Part shown: positions 7,935 to 15,918 of the stretch, one piece after another
Numbering within the stretch: the stretch's first letter is position 1
Layout: every line of letters starts with the position of its first letter
Translations under genes and position numbers: made by a program
Notes under the pieces: model-generated
What the model was told of the DNA's origin: nothing
The model's database searches: none
Seen by the model: only the letters and a program-made list of their open reading frames with translations
Assembly: GCA_964642235.1 (NCBI GenBank)
Contig: CAZXOP010000021.1
Location: 1 to 22,753, forward strand
DNA length: 22,753 bases
Direction: 5' to 3'
Source: CAYSND01 sp964642235
Lineage (GTDB): Bacteria; Bacteroidota; Bacteroidia; Bacteroidales; UBA932

Positions 7935-7975
7935 TAAAAAAGAAAGGGTGGACCCAAAATCACAGAATCCACCCT
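7935..7975 (-). terminator. Intrinsic terminator of the exb operon
   Basis: An 8-bp perfect stem (agggtgga 7945-7952 with tccaccct 7968-7975) and a 15-base loop are followed, on the minus strand, by CTTTCTTTTTT. It lies 22 bases beyond the stop of the second exbD, so it ends that operon and separates it from the phosphatase gene. Confidence 0.85.
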
Positions 7976-7997
7976 ATTCTTCAAATAGCCAACTGCC

Positions 7998-8474
7998 TTA
8001 TCGATTTATGACAATCTCTTTTCTAGCAGTGTACATTATCTTTAAAGCGGAGCATCTTCTTAATGCTTGCTTTACATCAGAGACTATCCCCATTCGAGTA
8101 TCCTCATCAATATTAAGGGAAACGGTCATCAAACCACGATCTGCCTCACTGAGTCTTTCACGCTCAGCAGCTATAAAGTCTTTAATATCGTCAACTGTCT
8201 TAAAAGCGTCATTTAATTGGATACGTGCATCTGTACCATGTTTAGCTTGGTATTGAAAAGATGGCGTTCCAATATAAATATATGACGAGAGATCTTTTCT
8301 CTCCAGTTTAGCAATTTCAGTAGCTTGAGGAAGTTTTACAGTAACCAGTCTGTCTGTTTTACGCATACTACTGGAAACCATAAAGAATATAAGGATAATA
8401 AATACGATATCCGGTAAGGAAGCCGTATTTATTTGGGGGGTACCCATATCTTTTTTTCTGACAAATTTAGCCAT
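7998..8474 (-). CDS. exbD: ExbD/TolR-type biopolymer transport protein (second copy)
   Basis: This 158-residue protein has the ExbD layout: a short basic cytoplasmic N-terminus, one transmembrane helix (about residues 22-36, SLPDIVFIILIFFMVSS) containing the proton-path aspartate D22, and a periplasmic domain rich in charged residues. With ExbB it forms the proton-driven motor that energises TonB. Unusually for this window it has a strong Shine-Dalgarno, AAAGGAGG, a few bases before ATG 8474, which fixes the start. It is 12 bases after the other exbD and is the last gene before the terminator. Confidence 0.93.
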   Translation of the reverse strand: MAKFVRKKDMGTPQINTASLPDIVFIILIFFMVSSSMRKTDRLVTVKLPQATEIAKLERKDLSSYIYIGTPSFQYQAKHGTDARIQLNDAFKTVDDIKDFIAAERERLSEADRGLMTVSLNIDEDTRMGIVSDVKQALRRCSALKIMYTARKEIVINR

Positions 8475-8486
8475 ATTGATCCTCCT

Positions 8487-9068
8487 TTATTGTTTTTTAA
8501 CATCCTTAGGTTCAGACTCGGAAATACTCTGTGGAATAGCCTTACGAACTATTTCCTGCTGAGCTTCATCAAGATTTTCGTAAGTTTTCCCCCAATTTCT
8601 CATTGAGAAGTCATTACGAATAGAATTGATGGCTCTTACCAGAGCATTTTGCACTTCAAGATAGATACCATAGTGCGTACTACGGTCATTCTGAAGTGAT
8701 ATAACTCCATCTGAAACCGGATATTCCCCAAAACCTTCGATCATCGTCATCGTACTTGTTGACAATTTATCGCTTTTTGCAGGGTTGGTTAAAAAATCTA
8801 TTACAATTTGATCAAGTTGGTGAACATCAGAAATATATTGACCTCCTGCAAAGACAAGGTCACGGGAGTTAATCTTGACCTGCATAACGTTCCTTCTGTT
8901 CTTGGTAACATCTTCCACTTTCTGGTCCTTTTCTGGCATGGGAGGGAGCCTTCTTTGGATACCGCGCTCCTGGTCCATGGTAGAAACCATAAGGAAGAAT
9001 ATCAACATAAGGAATGATATATCCGCCATTGATCCTCCGTTAATTTCAGGTGTCTTTTTTGATGCCAT
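8487..9068 (-). CDS. exbD: ExbD/TolR-type biopolymer transport protein (first copy)
   Basis: This 193-residue ExbD homologue has the N-terminal motif PEINGGSMADISFLMLIFFL (D16 in the transmembrane helix is the expected proton carrier), then a long periplasmic domain. It is longer than the second copy because of a charged C-terminal tail (about residues 160-193, rich in E, K, Q, S). It lies 9 bases after the small membrane protein gene and 12 bases before the other exbD. Paired, unequal ExbD proteins are common in Bacteroidota, where they probably act as a heterodimer in one motor or as alternatives. The start ATG 9068 gives the expected short cytoplasmic N-terminus. Confidence 0.93.
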   Translation of the reverse strand: MASKKTPEINGGSMADISFLMLIFFLMVSTMDQERGIQRRLPPMPEKDQKVEDVTKNRRNVMQVKINSRDLVFAGGQYISDVHQLDQIVIDFLTNPAKSDKLSTSTMTMIEGFGEYPVSDGVISLQNDRSTHYGIYLEVQNALVRAINSIRNDFSMRNWGKTYENLDEAQQEIVRKAIPQSISESEPKDVKKQ

Positions 9069-9077
9069 AATTTTTAA

Positions 9078-9533
9078 TTATTTACGATTTCTGATAAATT
9101 TCAGAACTTCACCAAATATAAAAGCACAAGCTGTGATTCCCATTAAGATGTAGGTTATAATCAAACCTGTATCGGTCATCTTTAACTGTGCGAATGTAGG
9201 TTCCTTAGCTACAGAAGCAGGAACAGGATCCCCACTTGCTATAAAATAAGAAGTCAACACGATAGCAATAACTATTACTAATAGAATACCTGTACTCTTG
9301 AATGACTTTTTAGTCATCTTAGCTAAAGAGAGGATAAGTACTAATAGTAATGCAGAACCCAATAATAAGTATGACCATATATAAATACCGTCAACCATAT
9401 TAAAGGTACCTAGGACGTTTCTAACATTTGAGATGCTGAATAGCCCTGAGCTATTCTGAAAGTAGAACAGTAACAGAATTATGATACTGACCCCAAACAG
9501 AATAATATTAGTTATTTTAGAAGTTTTAGACAT
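9078..9533 (-). CDS. Small four-helix membrane protein of the exb operon
   Basis: This 151-residue protein has four hydrophobic segments at about residues 8-26, 50-71, 81-99 and 124-144, with loops carrying few charges. No catalytic or binding motif is visible. It sits between exbB (11-base gap) and exbD (9-base gap), in the position where Bacteroidales genomes, from memory, regularly have a hypothetical membrane protein. The conserved position suggests an accessory part of the ExbB/ExbD motor or of its assembly, but that is inference from context only. Confidence 0.85.
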   Translation of the reverse strand: MSKTSKITNIILFGVSIIILLLFYFQNSSGLFSISNVRNVLGTFNMVDGIYIWSYLLLGSALLLVLILSLAKMTKKSFKSTGILLVIVIAIVLTSYFIASGDPVPASVAKEPTFAQLKMTDTGLIITYILMGITACAFIFGEVLKFIRNRK

Positions 9534-9544
9534 ATTATTCTAAA

Positions 9545-10333
9545 TTATTTGCTTTGGTATTTAACCAACATGTCAACCAATGAGATAGAAGCATCTTCCA
9601 TGCTAAGAACCACAGAGTCAACTTTTGATATAAGGTAGTTATAGAAAATCTGAAGGATAATAGCAACAACAAGACCCCCTACAGTGGTGATCAAAGCCAC
9701 TTTCATCCCCTCAGCAACGAGTGAAGGAGAGATGTCCCCTGCAGCCTGGATATTGTCAAATGCCATAATCATCCCGATAACTGTTCCCATGAACCCTAAC
9801 ATAGGTGCAATTGCGATAAAGAGGGTAATCCAAGAGAGACCTTTTTCGAGAAGACCCATCTGAACAGAACCATAAGATGAAATAGTTTTTTCAACTGTTT
9901 CAATACCTTGATCCATACGAAGGAAACCTTGATAGAAAATAGATGCCACAGGACCACGAGTGTCACGGCAAACAGTCTTAGCTGCCTCAGGACCGCCATT
10001 ATATAGAGCCTCTTCTATCTTAGCAAGAAGTTTCTCAGTGTTGGTGGTAGCCAAATTAAGGTAAATAATTCTTTCAATAACGATTCCCAAACCGAAAATC
10101 AAACATGCGAGAATGGTAGCCATAAATCCGGCGCCCCCCTCAATGAATTTAGTTTTTAGAGCTTGGTGAATAGGAACCTCTGCTTGAGCTTGTAGGTCTG
10201 TAGTAGCAGCAACAGGTTCAACAGCGGTAGCAGTTGTAGAGTCAGTAACTACTTGGTCAGTTTGAGCTGATGCGTATTGCGCAGTAAAAGCCATTAGGCA
10301 TGCAACTGACAAAAACATGAAAAATTTTTTCAT
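9545..10333 (-). CDS. exbB: ExbB/MotA/TolQ-type proton channel protein with signal-like N-terminus
   Basis: This 262-residue inner-membrane protein forms the stator of the TonB motor. The N-terminus has a signal-like helix (to about ASAQ at residue 24) and a T/A/V-rich linker, then three transmembrane segments: ATILACLIFGLGIVIERIIY (about 72-92), and two in the conserved C-terminal half, WITLFIAIAPMLGFMGTVIG and VALITTVGGLVVAIILQIFY. The GxxGTVxGM and TTxxGLxxAI motifs of the MotA_TolQ_ExbB family are clear. It heads the operon exbB - membrane protein - exbD - exbD. The N-terminal extension before the first helix is common in Bacteroidota homologues. Confidence 0.95.
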   Translation of the reverse strand: MKKFFMFLSVACLMAFTAQYASAQTDQVVTDSTTATAVEPVAATTDLQAQAEVPIHQALKTKFIEGGAGFMATILACLIFGLGIVIERIIYLNLATTNTEKLLAKIEEALYNGGPEAAKTVCRDTRGPVASIFYQGFLRMDQGIETVEKTISSYGSVQMGLLEKGLSWITLFIAIAPMLGFMGTVIGMIMAFDNIQAAGDISPSLVAEGMKVALITTVGGLVVAIILQIFYNYLISKVDSVVLSMEDASISLVDMLVKYQSK

Positions 10334-10416
10334 AAATTTTTTGGTGATTAATTATTAAACAAATTATTAAATAGTTTTAAGTATCTATTTTCTTCTTTAT
10401 AAAAACTCTTTTTAAG

Positions 10417-10504
10417 CGGAGAAGGCGGGATTCGAACCCGCGAAGCCCTTTAGGAGCTTACGCACTTTCCAGGCGCGCGCCTTCGACCACTCGGCCACCT
10501 CTCC
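10417..10504 (-). tRNA. tRNA-Ser (anticodon GGA)
   Basis: A complete type II cloverleaf reads on the minus strand. The acceptor GGAGAGG pairs with CTTCTCC (one G-T), the D arm contains GGCCGAGTGGTCGAAGG, the anticodon stem CGCGC/GTGCG carries loop CTGGAAA with anticodon GGA (plus-strand 10468-10470), a long variable arm follows as expected for serine, and the T arm has GGTTCGAATCC. The discriminator is G and no CCA is encoded. It lies between ansA and exbB. Confidence 0.97.
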
Positions 10505-10583
10505 AAAATATCAAAAATCCCTTATAAAAATCTTGCCACACAAAATATCGCGCAATTTAGGAATAATTTTTAAATTACAACTA

Positions 10584-11618
10584 CTATTTTGTTATTTCTC
10601 CTTTGATATTTTTTTTGAGATATCGTTTAACACTCTTGTTATCAGCAATATCGCCCATTAAAAAATATAATTTTGTTACAGCTGCTTCTGTTGTAATATC
10701 ATATCCGCTTATTACCCCTAACTTTTTTAGTGCCTTTCCATTAGAATATGCATCCATATCAACACCTCCGGCTTGACATTGGGTTACATTTAAAACGATT
10801 ATCCCCTTTTTTATAGCTTCTTTTATAATTTTTAAGAACCACTCCGAAGTAGGAGCATTTCCGGAACCATAAGTTTCAAGTATGATGGCCCTGAGTCCTT
10901 TTATATTGATAATGGAGGAGATTACATTTTCCTGTATTCCGGGCACCATTTTCAAAATAACTAAATTAGTGTCTAACCTAGTATGTATCTTTAACTCTTG
11001 ACCCCATTTGATGGGATAAAGAATACTATGCCTATTATATTTAATATGAATACCTACCTCTGCCAGAGGGGGAAAGTTGGCAGAACTGAACGCCCTGAAA
11101 GTCTCAGTGTTGTATTTGGTGGTACGATTGCCACGGTAGAGCTGGCTCTCAAAATAGATTGAAACCTCCGGTACCATAGGTCTTCCGTCATCCCTTTTAG
11201 CAGCTGCTATTTCAATAGATGAAATTAAATTCTCTTTACCGTCAGTTCTCATAATCCCTATGGGGAGCTGGCTCCCTGTAAAAACCACCGGTTTTTCTAA
11301 ATTCTCCAACATGAAACTCAATGCTGCTGCGGAGTAGGACATCGTATCAGTCCCATGCAGTACTACGAACCCATCATATTTATTATAATTCTCCTTTATT
11401 AACTCTGCTAACTTAACCCAAAATTCAATATTAACATCTGAAGAGTCGATAGCAGGCTCAAATGAAAAAGAATCTATGGAATAACAAAACTTTCTTAGTT
11501 CAGGTACCTCCTTCATAATATGGGAAAAATCGAAAGGAGAGAGGGCGGAAGTGGCGGGATCCATCTTCATCCCTATAGTTCCTCCGGTGTAAATAAGCAA
11601 TATGGCCGTTCGATTCAT
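10584..11618 (-). CDS. ansA: Type I (cytoplasmic) L-asparaginase
   Basis: This enzyme hydrolyses L-asparagine to aspartate and ammonia. The 344-residue protein carries both catalytic threonine motifs: TGGTIG (residues 11-16, T14) and LHGTDTMSYSA (87-97, with T90 and D91). There is no signal peptide, so it acts in the cytosol as type I enzymes do. VFTGSQLP, ILETYGSGNAP and VTQCQAGGVD, all typical of AnsA, follow in order. ATG start at 11618, 8 bases after the tatD-like gene, in the same transcription direction as dprA and tatD. Confidence 0.93.
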   Translation of the reverse strand: MNRTAILLIYTGGTIGMKMDPATSALSPFDFSHIMKEVPELRKFCYSIDSFSFEPAIDSSDVNIEFWVKLAELIKENYNKYDGFVVLHGTDTMSYSAAALSFMLENLEKPVVFTGSQLPIGIMRTDGKENLISSIEIAAAKRDDGRPMVPEVSIYFESQLYRGNRTTKYNTETFRAFSSANFPPLAEVGIHIKYNRHSILYPIKWGQELKIHTRLDTNLVILKMVPGIQENVISSIINIKGLRAIILETYGSGNAPTSEWFLKIIKEAIKKGIIVLNVTQCQAGGVDMDAYSNGKALKKLGVISGYDITTEAAVTKLYFLMGDIADNKSVKRYLKKNIKGEITK

Positions 11619-11626
11619 ATAGTTTT

Positions 11627-12400
11627 CTATCTCAAGTTAAAAAGTATCTTAGCATTATCTGTGGTTACATTCATCACCCTCTCTAATCCGCACCCTTTTA
11701 TCTCAGCAATTTTTTCTGCGATTATGCAAAGATAAGAAGATTCATTTCTTTTTCCTCTATGTGGGGCAGGAGTTAACCAGGGGGCATCCGTTTCAAGAAC
11801 AATGTCCTCTAAAGGTATCTCTTTCAGAGTGAGTGCAATAGAGGCATTTTTATAAGTTAAAACACCTCCAATACCTATTTTAAAGTCCCCATATTTTTTT
11901 ATCTCCCGATAAATTTCAATACTTGAAGAGAAGGCATGGAACACCCCTTTCATCGCCACCCCCTCTTTTTTAAGGGAGCGCAGTACTTCGAAAATCTCAT
12001 TGTGTCCCTCCCTTGCATGCACAATAATGGGGAGTTCCCTCTCAACTGCAAGGAGAATCTCTTCCCGGAAAACCTCCTTTTGCTCCGCAATAAACTCCTT
12101 TGACCAATACCCGTCAATTCCAATCTCCCCCACAGCAGAGAAAGGGTAGAGGTCAATATTCTCTTTCACAAATTTTAACTCCTCTCTCCAGTTCTCTCCG
12201 ACTGAGGTGGGGTGGAGACCTATTGCCGGGTATGCAAACTCTTTTAACTCCTCGGCACGAGTCATCATCTTGGGGTGGTAGGTGGAGTCTATTCCGGGCA
12301 TTATACATTTTACCACACCCGAAGATTTGGCTCTGCCAACTACATCGGCAATGTCAGCATCAAAAGAGGAGTCGTAGAGATGAATATGTGTATCAATCAT
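11627..12400 (-). CDS. TatD-family metal-dependent hydrolase (putative DNase)
   Basis: The 257-residue protein is an amidohydrolase-fold metal hydrolase. It begins with the metal-binding MIDTHIHLYD motif (D3, H5, H7), has a GEIGIDGYW motif with a metal-bridging Glu, PIIVHARE and GVFHAFSSS with metal-ligand histidines, and ends with ETDAPWLTPAPHRGKRNE (metal-ligand Asp). TatD proteins are 3'-5' exonucleases or DNA-repair nucleases, although related members have other substrates; the exact substrate is unproven. It lies 2 bases downstream of dprA and 8 bases upstream of ansA. Confidence 0.93.
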   Translation of the reverse strand: MIDTHIHLYDSSFDADIADVVGRAKSSGVVKCIMPGIDSTYHPKMMTRAEELKEFAYPAIGLHPTSVGENWREELKFVKENIDLYPFSAVGEIGIDGYWSKEFIAEQKEVFREEILLAVERELPIIVHAREGHNEIFEVLRSLKKEGVAMKGVFHAFSSSIEIYREIKKYGDFKIGIGGVLTYKNASIALTLKEIPLEDIVLETDAPWLTPAPHRGKRNESSYLCIIAEKIAEIKGCGLERVMNVTTDNAKILFNLR

Positions 12401-12402
12401 AA

Positions 12403-13515
12403 TTATGCTATTGAGTATCTCCCATCAGAGTCTTCTTTTATTCTCCCTTCAAGTGTGAGTTCCACTATATTCAGATTGAGTTCTGAGAGAGTGGTATCAC
12501 ATGTTACAAACAAATGATTAATATCTAATGGCAAATACGAGGATAAAGCTACTAAAATTTTCCTTTTAATCTCATTGTCACTCTCAAAAATTAATGTTTT
12601 TTTAATCTTGTTATTTTTAGAATCAACTCTTTCCCACCCTAAAGAGGCTGATATTGAGCCACTATCAATTATTGCTTCTGCGATATTGTCTTTTATTAAA
12701 AGATTACACCCTTTAGAGTATGGGTCGGTTATTTTTCCCGGAAGAGCAAAGACCTCACGTGAAAATGAATAGGCCATCTTGGCTGAGACCATTCCCCCTC
12801 CCTCCTCTTTTGACTCAATAAGGATGGTGGCATCAGAGATACCTGCTATAATTCTATTCCTTCTGATAAAATTTAATTTTAATGGTGCCGTCTCTTTAGG
12901 AAAATCAGAGAGAATACCCCCTTGGGATAACATTCTGGCGGCGGTACTTCTATGTTGCTTTGGGTAAATCTCATCCAGGCCGGTAGCCATTACCCCTACA
13001 CTCTCTAACCCTAACTCCAATGCCATTTTATGAGCAACTATATCTATACCGTATGCTAATCCGCTTACTATTATCGGGCGGGGCGAAAGCAGAGAGAACT
13101 CCTCTACAATACCGATGCAAGTCTCTCTACCGTAAGGTGTGGCTTTTCGTGTCCCCACTATGGATATTACCCTCTCTGCATTTAAGTCGGAGAGACCTTT
13201 ATAATAGAGTATTATAGGAGCATCCTCACACTCTTTAAGTCTATAAGGGTATTCTCTATCCTTTATATATATTATCGAGATATCATGCTTATCCGCCCAC
13301 TCGATATCCTCAATAGCTTTTCGAATATGACTTTGGTTTAATATCTCATCAGGGTAATGAGATTTTTCGCCAAATATCTCGGTTAGACCCTTTCTGGAGA
13401 GTTCAAACAGCTCACCTATAGAGGGAAAATGTTCTATCAGCCTCCTCGCCTCTAAGCATTTGTAATTGAAAATCCTGTTAAGACAACAGGCATAGACCAA
13501 ATCACTCTGTTCCAT
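12403..13515 (-). CDS. dprA: DNA-processing protein A (natural transformation)
   Basis: DprA protects incoming single-stranded DNA and loads RecA during natural transformation. The 370-residue protein has an N-terminal SAM/HhH-like region (about 1-75), a Rossmann-like core with IVGTRKATPYG (119-129), IIVSGLAYGIDIVAHKMAL (148-166) and GVMATGLDEIYPKQ, then FIRRNRIIAGISDATILIES, and a C-terminal winged-helix region (about 310-370, SELNLNIVELTLEGRIKEDSDGRY). All expected motifs are intact. Start ATG 13515. Spacing to tatD-like is 2 bases, suggesting cotranscription. Confidence 0.94.
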   Translation of the reverse strand: MEQSDLVYACCLNRIFNYKCLEARRLIEHFPSIGELFELSRKGLTEIFGEKSHYPDEILNQSHIRKAIEDIEWADKHDISIIYIKDREYPYRLKECEDAPIILYYKGLSDLNAERVISIVGTRKATPYGRETCIGIVEEFSLLSPRPIIVSGLAYGIDIVAHKMALELGLESVGVMATGLDEIYPKQHRSTAARMLSQGGILSDFPKETAPLKLNFIRRNRIIAGISDATILIESKEEGGGMVSAKMAYSFSREVFALPGKITDPYSKGCNLLIKDNIAEAIIDSGSISASLGWERVDSKNNKIKKTLIFESDNEIKRKILVALSSYLPLDINHLFVTCDTTLSELNLNIVELTLEGRIKEDSDGRYSIA

Positions 13516-13576
13516 TTTGCTAAAATAGCGAACAGAAAAGAGAGAGTTGCGAATAATTTACAAAAAAAAGTAAAAA

Positions 13577-14623
13577 TCAGATTATGAGCATTGCATCGCC
13601 ATAAGTGCCGAAACGGTACCCCTCTTTTAGGGCGACTTTATAAGCTTTCATAACGTTATCATACCCCCCGAAAGCAGCCACAGACATAAGCATAGTGGAG
13701 TAAGGGAGATGGAAATTAGTTATTACTGCTGATGGAATAGAGAAGGTATATGGGGGGAAAATAAACTTATTTGTCCACCCATCGAAAGGCTTAATCTCCT
13801 GTTTGGTGGTTACAGGGGTCTCTAAAGCTCTTACCACTGTAACTCCGACTGCAAAAACCTTTTTTTCTTTGGTTTTAGCATCGTTAATCATATTAGCACT
13901 CTCTTCAGAAATAATAACCTGCTCGGAGTCCATTTTATGTTTAGATAGATCCTCCACATCCACAGTACGGAAGTGCCCTAACCCCATGTGGAGAGTTAAA
14001 AAGGTCTTTTCCACCCCTTTTATCTCCATCCTTTTGAATAGTTCTCTTGAAAAATGGAGACCGGCAGCAGGGGAGGCCACAGCCCCCTCTTTTTCAGCAT
14101 ATATAGTTTGAAAACGCTCGGTGTCAATTTCCTCAGTAGGTCTAATCCACTTTGGAACAGGGATTTCACCCATTCTATATAAAGTGTCTTTAAACTCCTC
14201 ATAAGTTCCGTCAAATAGGAATCTCAATGTCCTACCGCGTGAGGTGGTATTATCTATAACTTCTGCAACCAAAGAATCATTCTCTCCAAAATAGAGTTTA
14301 TTCCCTATCCTGATTTTTCTTGCAGGGTCAACGAGGACATCCCAAAGTCGTTGGTCTTTATTCAACTCCCTTAAAAGAAAGACCTCTATTTCAGCCCCTG
14401 TCTTCTCTTTATTCCCTTTGAGTCTTGCAGGAAAAACTTTCGTATCATTAAATACGAAAACATCTCCTTCATCACAGTAATTTATAATGTCTTTGAAAAT
14501 TTTGTGTTCTATTTCCCCGGTCTCTTTATTAAGAACCATAAGACGAGATTCGTCTCTGTAATCGGTGGGATATTTGGCTATCTGCTCGTGAGAGAGATTA
14601 AAGTTAAATTGTGAAAGTTTCAT
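13577..14623 (-). CDS. queA: S-adenosylmethionine:tRNA ribosyltransferase-isomerase
   Basis: QueA transfers and isomerises the ribose of S-adenosylmethionine onto 7-aminomethyl-7-deazaguanine in tRNA to give epoxyqueuosine, the penultimate step of queuosine synthesis. The 348-residue length is normal. Hallmarks are PTDYRDESRLMVL (N-terminus), FVFNDTKVFPARLKG, TYAEKEGAVASPAAGLHF-type core (here IYAEKEGAVASPAAGLHFS), TLHMGLGHFRTV, NFHLPYSTMLMSVAAFGG and the C-terminal YRFGTYGDAMLI. Start ATG 14623. It lies 53 bases after truB; the gap is AT-rich with no clear promoter. Confidence 0.96.
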   Translation of the reverse strand: MKLSQFNFNLSHEQIAKYPTDYRDESRLMVLNKETGEIEHKIFKDIINYCDEGDVFVFNDTKVFPARLKGNKEKTGAEIEVFLLRELNKDQRLWDVLVDPARKIRIGNKLYFGENDSLVAEVIDNTTSRGRTLRFLFDGTYEEFKDTLYRMGEIPVPKWIRPTEEIDTERFQTIYAEKEGAVASPAAGLHFSRELFKRMEIKGVEKTFLTLHMGLGHFRTVDVEDLSKHKMDSEQVIISEESANMINDAKTKEKKVFAVGVTVVRALETPVTTKQEIKPFDGWTNKFIFPPYTFSIPSAVITNFHLPYSTMLMSVAAFGGYDNVMKAYKVALKEGYRFGTYGDAMLII

Positions 14624-14676
14624 ACGGAGAATTATACGAACTAAATTTTAAAAAGTTTCAAAAATTTTAAAAATAA

Positions 14677-15411
14677 TTAAAAAATATTTACAATTTCATC
14701 CAAACTAAGGGCATTTTGAAGCTTAAATTCCCCGGAAGAGCTCCTTATTAGGCCAGAAAGATGAGCACCACTATTAAGCATTAAACCCATATCTCTTGCT
14801 ATGGCTCTGATATATGTCCCCTTACTACATTCGATTTTAAGAGTGAGTACTGGTGAGGTATAGTCCAATATCTCCATATTATATATAGTAATAGTTGACG
14901 ATTTCATTTTTACCTCTTCTCCCTGTCTTGCCATTTCATAAGCCCTTACTCCGTCAACGAACTTGGCTGAGAAAACAGGGGGGATCTGCTCTTGCTCTCC
15001 AATAAATGAGGCAACGCACTTTTTAATCTCCTCTAAAGTGATATGTTCATAAGGGAATCTAAAGTCAATCTCCTTCTCAAGGTCAAAACTTGGAGTGGTG
15101 GCACCAAAGGTAATCTCTGCAATATACTCTTTTTTCTCTGCTTGAAGTTTGTCAGACTGTTTTGTCGCCCTTCCGATACAGATAAGAAGCAGCCCTGTGG
15201 CAAGTGGGTCTAATGTCCCTGCATGCCCCACTTTAATCCCTCTCTGATTATAATATCTCTGAATTTTAAATTTTATCTTTCTGACGGCATCTGAAGATGT
15301 CCACTCTCTCGGTTTATTTATGGGAATTACGATCCCATTTTGGCAAACTTCCAAATCGGGAGCCTTGTCCGGCAGGTTCCCTTTATCTATAATTAAATAC
15401 TCTTTACTCAT
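14677..15411 (-). CDS. truB: tRNA pseudouridine-55 synthase
   Basis: TruB converts uridine 55 in the T loop of tRNAs to pseudouridine. The 244-residue protein contains the catalytic motif GHAGTLDPLATGLLL with D68 as the catalytic aspartate, INKPREWTSSDAV near the N-terminus, QIPPVFSAKFVDGVRAYEMAR and CSKGTYIRAIARDMG, all in family order. A PUA extension, often present in longer homologues, is absent or reduced. Its ATG (15411) abuts the rpiB stop codon, so translation is probably coupled. Confidence 0.96.
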   Translation of the reverse strand: MSKEYLIIDKGNLPDKAPDLEVCQNGIVIPINKPREWTSSDAVRKIKFKIQRYYNQRGIKVGHAGTLDPLATGLLLICIGRATKQSDKLQAEKKEYIAEITFGATTPSFDLEKEIDFRFPYEHITLEEIKKCVASFIGEQEQIPPVFSAKFVDGVRAYEMARQGEEVKMKSSTITIYNMEILDYTSPVLTLKIECSKGTYIRAIARDMGLMLNSGAHLSGLIRSSSGEFKLQNALSLDEIVNIF

Positions 15412-15846
15412 CTATTTTATGTATGGTATTTTATCCACCCTTTTCTGATGCCTCCCCCCTTCAAACTCTTTTTGGAGAAATGCATCAACTATCTCTTTTG
15501 CACTCTCTATGGAGATAAAGCGTGCAGGGAGTGATAAAATATTGGCATCATTGTGTGCTCTTGAAAGGGAAGCGAGCTCCGGTGTCCAGCAGAGGGCAGC
15601 ACGAATCCCCTGATGCTTATTTAATGTCATACTAATTCCGTTTCCTGAACCGCAAAGGGCTATTCCTCTCTCTACCTCTCCACTCTCGACACTTAAAGCA
15701 AGAGGGTGGGCAGTATCAGGGTAGTCCATGCTCTCCTCAGAGTGAGTTCCAAAGTCCGTAACTGTATGACCTAACCCCTTTAAGTACTCAATGAGTGCCT
15801 GTTTCATATTATAACCTGCGTGGTCTGAAGCAATACCTAAATTCAT
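15412..15846 (-). CDS. rpiB: Ribose 5-phosphate isomerase B
   Basis: RpiB interconverts ribose 5-phosphate and ribulose 5-phosphate in the pentose phosphate pathway. From ATG 15846 the protein is 144 residues, the normal size. The frame continues upstream to a TTG at 15876, but MNLGIASDHAG is the family's usual start, so ATG 15846 is used. Visible motifs are SDHAG (7-11), the catalytic cysteine in ALCGSGNG (C65, with the anion hole at 66-70) and SLSRAHNDANILSL (H98 in the conserved HNDAN). The C-terminus FEGGRHQKRVDKI is typical. It ends directly at the truB start codon. Confidence 0.95.
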   Translation of the reverse strand: MNLGIASDHAGYNMKQALIEYLKGLGHTVTDFGTHSEESMDYPDTAHPLALSVESGEVERGIALCGSGNGISMTLNKHQGIRAALCWTPELASLSRAHNDANILSLPARFISIESAKEIVDAFLQKEFEGGRHQKRVDKIPYIK

Positions 15847-15872
15847 CTCCCTTATTTTTATAAAAATTCTCC

Positions 15873-15900
15873 GCAAATATAGAAAAAAGGCTATATTTGC
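15873..15900. promoter_or_regulatory. Symmetric divergent promoter between rpiB and galE
   Basis: A perfect 10-bp inverted repeat, gcaaatatag (15873-15882) and ctatatttgc (15891-15900), has an 8-base spacer. Each arm contains TATATTTG, matching the Bacteroidota -7 box TAnnTTTG, one reading toward galE (box 15892-15899, 19 bases before its ATG) and one toward rpiB (box 15874-15881, 27 bases before its ATG). Clear -33 boxes are not seen. Confidence 0.65.
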
Positions 15901-15918
15901 AAGAATAAATTAAATTAT

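Noticed and set aside
10334..10416. Promoter for exbB downstream of the tRNA
   Set aside because: TAATTTG-like boxes are one base short of TAnnTTTG and no -33 element fits, so it was not called.
13516..13576. Promoter between queA and dprA
   Set aside because: The gap is AT-rich, but no convincing -7 and -33 pair is visible.
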